From: Pseudomonas sp. v388
GTDB taxonomy: Bacteria > Pseudomonadota > Gammaproteobacteria > Pseudomonadales > Pseudomonadaceae
Length of the DNA stretch: 64,000 bases
Direction: 5' to 3'
Assembly: GCF_003935425.1 (NCBI RefSeq)
Contig: NZ_RHQN01000008.1
Location: 186,001 to 250,000 of the forward strand
Shown here: positions 60,229 to 64,000 of the stretch, piece by piece
How positions within the stretch are numbered: position 1 is the first letter of the stretch
Layout of the letters: each line of letters begins with the position of its first letter
Program-made: the position numbers and the translations under genes
Notes under the pieces: model-generated
The model's database searches: none
Seen by the model: only the letters and a program-made list of their open reading frames with translations
What the model was told of the DNA's origin: nothing

Positions 60229-62146
60229 CCCTGAATGCCCGGCGCTGCTGCTCGGTCCAGTTCTGCTGGAACCAGGCGTGCAGGGTCAGGCAATGGCCCG
60301 GATAAACCAGGCACAGCGTGTGCGGCGTCAGGTTGTACAGCTTCGCCAGCTGCCTGAGCTGTTGCCTGGTCAGACCCAGATAACCGTCCTTGTCGGTGAC
60401 GCCCTCGTACAGAATATGGTCCGGGTTCAGGCGTGGCAGATGTTCCAGTCCGGGTTGGGCCATGCGCACGATGTACCAGACGCAATGCTCGAGCGGCAGA
60501 CCCTGCAAGCCCGGCTTTGCGGTCAGCTGCAGATCCTCGCCTGTGGCTTGGCCATCGACACTGTCTGTCAGCGGTGAGGCGTGTACGGTGCGTGGCCCGC
60601 GTATCGCGATCCACTGTTCATTCAATTCCAGAATCGCCTGTTCGCCGTGCAGGGTCAGTGCCTGCCGGGTTTGCACGGCCAGCCGCTGGCCCGCGCCCAG
60701 TTCCAGGCTCGGCGGTGTCGTGTCGACCGGCAAACCGTCCAGATGGAGCTGCAGACCGCCGCCGTGTGCCGGGCCGGACAGCAGGCCGCAGATCACCGGT
60801 CGGTCCGGATCGCCGTCGAAGTGGGCGACCAGCACCCGTGCGCCGGGCAGCAGGGGGTCGAGGCCGGGCTGGTTGCCGCGCAACACATGGGCATGCAGGC
60901 CGGTCCGCGGCGGATGGGCAGGCTCCCAGTCGTAGCGGATGAGCACCCGACCTTGCGGGTCGACGCCACCGGCCACCACCGTTGCGCTGTGTTCACCGCG
61001 CACCCGTGGCCGGTGGCGCTTGAGCGGCGGGCGGAAGGCCGTCGCCCAGGGCAGCGCATCGAAATCGTTGCGATACCCGTGCGCCAGCGTGGGCTGACCC
61101 TGGCGCGGGGCGTCCACCAGGTCGCTGGCGACGATGGCTGCAATATCGTGAGGATCGAAACCTTCCAGCACCTGCAGTTGCCTGGCCGCGTGCCGGACAC
61201 CGGTCACCAGCCATTGGTCGTTGAGCACTGCGTCAGGGTGGTCCAGCACCAGCACGATCCGGCCGCTGTGCAGGTCGCTGCGATTGCTACGGCCTTGTAC
61301 CCGACGCCGTTCGCTGCGCAGCCGTTCAAGGTCGCGGATGCTGCGCTGGCGCTGCAGACCGGATTGCGCCTGCGCCGGTTCGTCGAACGGCTGGTTAATG
61401 GCGCGCCCTTGATGCTCGTCCCTGAAGCGCGGTCGGGGTGCAGACTCAGCGTGCGCAATATGCATCGGCCGGTCGCCCCGCGCCTCAGGCAACGACCAGA
61501 CCTGCGCCAGGTGCCTGAGCGTCGGCGTCCCGTCACCAGAGCCGCTTTCGGGGTCGAAGTGCAGCGCCGGCAGATGCTCGGGGAAACTTGCCGGGTCATC
61601 CGCAAACACCAGCACGTGTCGGCTGCGGCTGTGCTCGAAACGGAAGTGGATGCCTTCTTCCTCGCAGAGACGCTGGAGAAAATGCAGGTCGGTTTCGTCG
61701 TACTGCACCCGCGCCGGCTGGGGCGGGTAAAGCCCCACCAGGTGATCGAAGCGGTAGTCGCAGGTTTCGATGCCGTGTTCTTCCAACAGTCGGGCAATCA
61801 GCGCCGGTACGCTCAGGTTGCGGTGCACCTGACGCCGACGGCGCTGGGCGAGCAGGTGCAGGGCCGGCCGCAGGCTGAGGCGGTAATGACTCAGGCAGGT
61901 GCCCGCATAACGCTGCGAGGCGGCGCATACCCGACCATGAACGCCATGGTCCGGCGCGCCGAAACACAGGAACGCATTGCATCCCGACCACTGGGCAATC
62001 TTCAGGTGCGGGTCGGTGCTGATCAGATCGATGTCGTACCCATAGACTTCGTTCAGGCCATCCTGGCCTTTGAAGCTGATGACCTTCAGGTCCGTCCTGC
62101 AATCGGCAATCGCCAACGTGACGGGCATTGGCTGGTCGTGGCCCAT
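60215..62146 (-). CDS. Orphan, divergent VgrG-like protein
   Basis: 643 residues. The N-terminal gp27-like region is clear ([26 protein letters not shown] near 145-170). The OB fold is changed ([18 protein letters not shown], then [23 protein letters not shown]). The beta-prism that normally follows is shrunk to about 60 residues, and a C-terminal domain of about 110 residues ([46 protein letters not shown]) has no recognised match. ATG 62146 follows GGGAG. It lies 40 kb from the T6SS operon, alone, with no adaptor, effector or immunity gene beside it. It could carry its own cargo domain. Confidence 0.8.
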   Translation of the reverse strand: MGHDQPMPVTLAIADCRTDLKVISFKGQDGLNEVYGYDIDLISTDPHLKIAQWSGCNAFLCFGAPDHGVHGRVCAASQRYAGTCLSHYRLSLRPALHLLAQRRRRQVHRNLSVPALIARLLEEHGIETCDYRFDHLVGLYPPQPARVQYDETDLHFLQRLCEEEGIHFRFEHSRSRHVLVFADDPASFPEHLPALHFDPESGSGDGTPTLRHLAQVWSLPEARGDRPMHIAHAESAPRPRFRDEHQGRAINQPFDEPAQAQSGLQRQRSIRDLERLRSERRRVQGRSNRSDLHSGRIVLVLDHPDAVLNDQWLVTGVRHAARQLQVLEGFDPHDIAAIVASDLVDAPRQGQPTLAHGYRNDFDALPWATAFRPPLKRHRPRVRGEHSATVVAGGVDPQGRVLIRYDWEPAHPPRTGLHAHVLRGNQPGLDPLLPGARVLVAHFDGDPDRPVICGLLSGPAHGGGLQLHLDGLPVDTTPPSLELGAGQRLAVQTRQALTLHGEQAILELNEQWIAIRGPRTVHASPLTDSVDGQATGEDLQLTAKPGLQGLPLEHCVWYIVRMAQPGLEHLPRLNPDHILYEGVTDKDGYLGLTRQQLRQLAKLYNLTPHTLCLVYPGHCLTLHAWFQQNWTEQQRRAFRVSGL

Positions 62147-62457
62147 GCGCGGTTCTCCCACCTCGGAATTCAAGGTGCGCAGGGTACGAAATGCGAAGGG
62201 CCAGCGGCATGCTTGCAGGATTTTTCAGAAAAGGACTACAAAATAGAGCGTGGAAACACCGATCAGAGGCCTCGGCCGCCGCGCGCGTTTGCGCGATCAG
62301 CGCACCGTGGGGGTTTCATCTGCCGCCAGCGCGTATAAAATGCGCGCGGCGCCGACGCGTCGTCATCGGCAACCATTTTTCAGCGCCTCGCCATTGCCGC
62401 CACCTGCTTGCCTTGCAGGGGGCGGCGGCGGGGTGCTACGGATCAAGAGAGCAAAAC
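62147..62457. promoter_or_regulatory. Divergent gap between the VgrG-like and YebC-family genes
   Basis: 311 non-coding bases holding promoters for both genes. TATAAAAT at 62334-62341 is a good -10 for the YebC-family gene, without a strong -35. The last 60 bases are GC-rich leader. Confidence 0.5.
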
Positions 62458-63162
62458 ATGGGCGCACAGTGGAAGGTCAAGCACAAAGAAGCGGCAGCCA
62501 ACGCCAAGGGGCGTATCTTCGGCAAGCTGTCCAAGGAAATCATGATCGCTGCGCGCTCAGGTGCCGACCCTGACATGAACTCGCGTCTGCGCCTGGTCGT
62601 CGAGCAGGCGAAAAAGGCGTCGATGCCGCGCGAAACCCTGGAACGCGCCATCAAGAAGGGTGCCGGTCTGCTGGGCGAGAGCGTGACCTTCGAACGCCTC
62701 ACCTACGAAGGCTTTGCCCCGCATCGCGTACCGGTGATCGTCGAGTGCCTGACCGATAACATCAACCGCACCGTGTCGGAAATTCGCGTGCTGTTCCGCA
62801 AGGGCCAGCTCGGCGCCGCCGGCTCTGTATCCTGGGACTTTCTGTACCAGGGCATGATCGAAGCGGTGCCAACCTCGCCTGACGCCGATCCGGACGAGGC
62901 CGCCATCGAAGCCGGTGCCCAGGACTGCGAAGCGGGCGAAGGGGGCGCGACGCTGTTCCTCACCGAGCCGACCGACATGGACGCGGTGTGCAAGAAGCTG
63001 CCTGAGTTCGGCTTTACCGTGGAGTCGGCGCAGCTGGGCTATCGCCCGAAAAGCACCGTCGACGGCCTGACCGACGAGCAGATGGCCGAAGTCGAAGCCT
63101 TCCTGGAAGCGATCGACAACCATGATGACGTGCAGAACGTCTACGTGGGTCTGGCTGGCTGA
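62458..63162 (+). CDS. YebC/PmpR-family protein (YeeN-like paralogue)
   Basis: 234 residues. The N-terminus ([43 protein letters not shown]) is the YeeN-like branch, not the ruvC-linked YebC. Further signatures are [37 protein letters not shown] and a C-terminal [14 protein letters not shown]. Members were described as transcription factors, and more recently some as ribosome factors that relieve proline stalls. AAGAGAG precedes ATG 62458. Confidence 0.9.
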   Translation: MGAQWKVKHKEAAANAKGRIFGKLSKEIMIAARSGADPDMNSRLRLVVEQAKKASMPRETLERAIKKGAGLLGESVTFERLTYEGFAPHRVPVIVECLTDNINRTVSEIRVLFRKGQLGAAGSVSWDFLYQGMIEAVPTSPDADPDEAAIEAGAQDCEAGEGGATLFLTEPTDMDAVCKKLPEFGFTVESAQLGYRPKSTVDGLTDEQMAEVEAFLEAIDNHDDVQNVYVGLAG

Positions 63163-63184
63163 TTGATCTGCCTGCGATGAACCG

Positions 63185-63274
63185 CTGGAGCCTGCTTGCT
63201 GGCGAAGACGGTTTCCAGGCGGCGCACCCGCTGCGCCCAGGCAATCGCTTCGCCAGCAAGCTGGCACCTACAGG
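63185..63274. repeat. REP pair (REPIN-like) after the YebC-family gene
   Basis: Inverted copies near 63187-63210 (forward, GAGCCTGCTTGCTGGCGAAG) and 63249-63274 (reverse, TTCGCCAGCAAGCTGGCACC) between two convergent genes. Confidence 0.8.
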
Positions 63275-64000
63275 GCGTGCAGTTGGTCCCGGACATCGCC
63301 CATTGACGGGCGTTGGGCCGGGGTGGCTTGGGTGCACTGTTCCTGCAGCCGATGCAGCGCGGCGATGAGCGATGCTTCGCCCGGCTGCACGTCGCAGCGC
63401 TCCAGCAATTCCCCCAGCAATATGCCGAAGGCCCGCACCTCGATGCGTTGCAACGCCGCGCCGGTTTCCCGGTCCGTGGCGGCATCGGGGTGAAATGCTG
63501 CCGCGCCGAAATCTCCCAACAGGCAGCGGCCGTCGGCTTGCCAGAGAATGTTGTGCCCGTACAGGTCGCCGTGGGTGATGTGGTGGGCGTGCAGGTGTGC
63601 GGTCACCGAGGCCACGCCCGTCGCCAGCCGCAGCAGGGTCGGCAGTTCAAGGCGCAAACCCTGCGGATAGATATCCCGGGTGCAGGACTCCAGGCTTGGC
63701 GGCCCCGCCAGGTTGGTGAAGGCCGGTGCGATCAACTCCATCACCAGCCCTTGCTGACCCTGCGGGTGGTCGGCAATCCGGCCCAGCACGCCGATCAACT
63801 GTGGATGTTCGCCGGCCGCGATGCACGCCGCCATTTCGTTGAGCGGTGAGCCGTCACTGGTCACTTCACCCTTGTACAGCTTGACGGCGACTTGCCGGTC
63901 CGTATCGCCGGTGCGCCAGCGGGCTTGTTCAATGACGCCGGATGCCCCTTCGCCCAGGCGCCGGCCCAGCTCCAGATCCTGCCAGGCAACGGGCTGGATG
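63268..64000 (-). CDS. Protein kinase, 5' part outside window (probably LRR-kinase)
   Basis: The last 243 residues are visible. They hold a complete catalytic core: glycine loop LGEGASGVIEQARW, VAVKLYKGE with the ATP lysine, HGDLYGHNIL catalytic loop (Asp present) and LLGDFGAA. So it should be an active Ser/Thr-like kinase of an unusual bacterial group. In Pseudomonas this core is normally preceded by leucine-rich repeats, which would lie to the right of the window; that is memory-based inference. It stops against the REP pair. Confidence 0.85.
   Translation of the reverse strand, partial: IQPVAWQDLELGRRLGEGASGVIEQARWRTGDTDRQVAVKLYKGEVTSDGSPLNEMAACIAAGEHPQLIGVLGRIADHPQGQQGLVMELIAPAFTNLAGPPSLESCTRDIYPQGLRLELPTLLRLATGVASVTAHLHAHHITHGDLYGHNILWQADGRCLLGDFGAAAFHPDAATDRETGAALQRIEVRAFGILLGELLERCDVQPGEASLIAALHRLQEQCTQATPAQRPSMGDVRDQLHAL

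Overview
The window is high-GC, densely coded chromosomal DNA from a Pseudomonas, most likely the P. fluorescens complex. The basis is an HSI-II-type type VI secretion (T6SS) cluster with a sigma54 activator, a pqiAABC operon with split PqiA, Pseudomonas-style REP sequences, A-rich Hfq/Crc-type motifs beside ribosome binding sites, and the overall gene families. Species cannot be fixed from sequence alone. No tRNA, rRNA, CRISPR array, insertion sequence or prophage was seen.

Layout. 1-22356: a complete T6SS locus. hcp and vgrG (cut by the left edge) point left, and tssA-B-C-E-F-G-H, a sigma54 activator (sfa-like), a 45-residue lipoprotein, a fha gene, tssJ-K-L-M and a Ser/Thr kinase point right. 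Spacing is tight, many start and stop codons overlap, and it looks like one long operon. The HSI-II phosphatase gene (stp1) is missing between tssM and the kinase. 22365-25734: a LysR regulator divergent from an acetylornithine-type aminotransferase, a DUF4174 exported protein and a CBS-pair protein. 25858-33000: a membrane GGDEF-EAL protein, DNA polymerase II, a sirtuin, a membrane-anchored unknown and a PhzF-like isomerase. 33124-39387: a 1709-residue pseudokinase/ATPase/GAF/histidine kinase and a GlxA-type AraC regulator.

39409-41503: two uncharacterised DNA-repair-family genes (a radical SAM protein and its TIGR03915-like partner) behind a perfect 20-bp LexA box; this is the best candidate for a poorly described system. 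41571-48951: a small unknown gene and an L-arabinose-type sugar locus with an exported mutarotase, lactonase, SDR dehydrogenase and AraFGH transporter. Its two control regions share a GntR-like operator, and four of its genes carry A-rich AANAANAA motifs at the ribosome binding site, which predicts Hfq/Crc catabolite repression. The thiolase gene at 58 kb carries one too.

49048-54362: a methyltransferase, an XRE regulator with a 10-bp periodic GTAC array upstream, and the pqi lipid-transport operon. 54629-57958: a protealysin-like M4 protease with its emfourin inhibitor, then small envelope proteins. 58166-64000: a thiolase and enoyl-CoA hydratase, an orphan and unusual VgrG-like gene converging on the hydratase, a YebC-family protein, and a protein kinase cut by the right edge whose unseen N-terminus is probably leucine-rich repeats.
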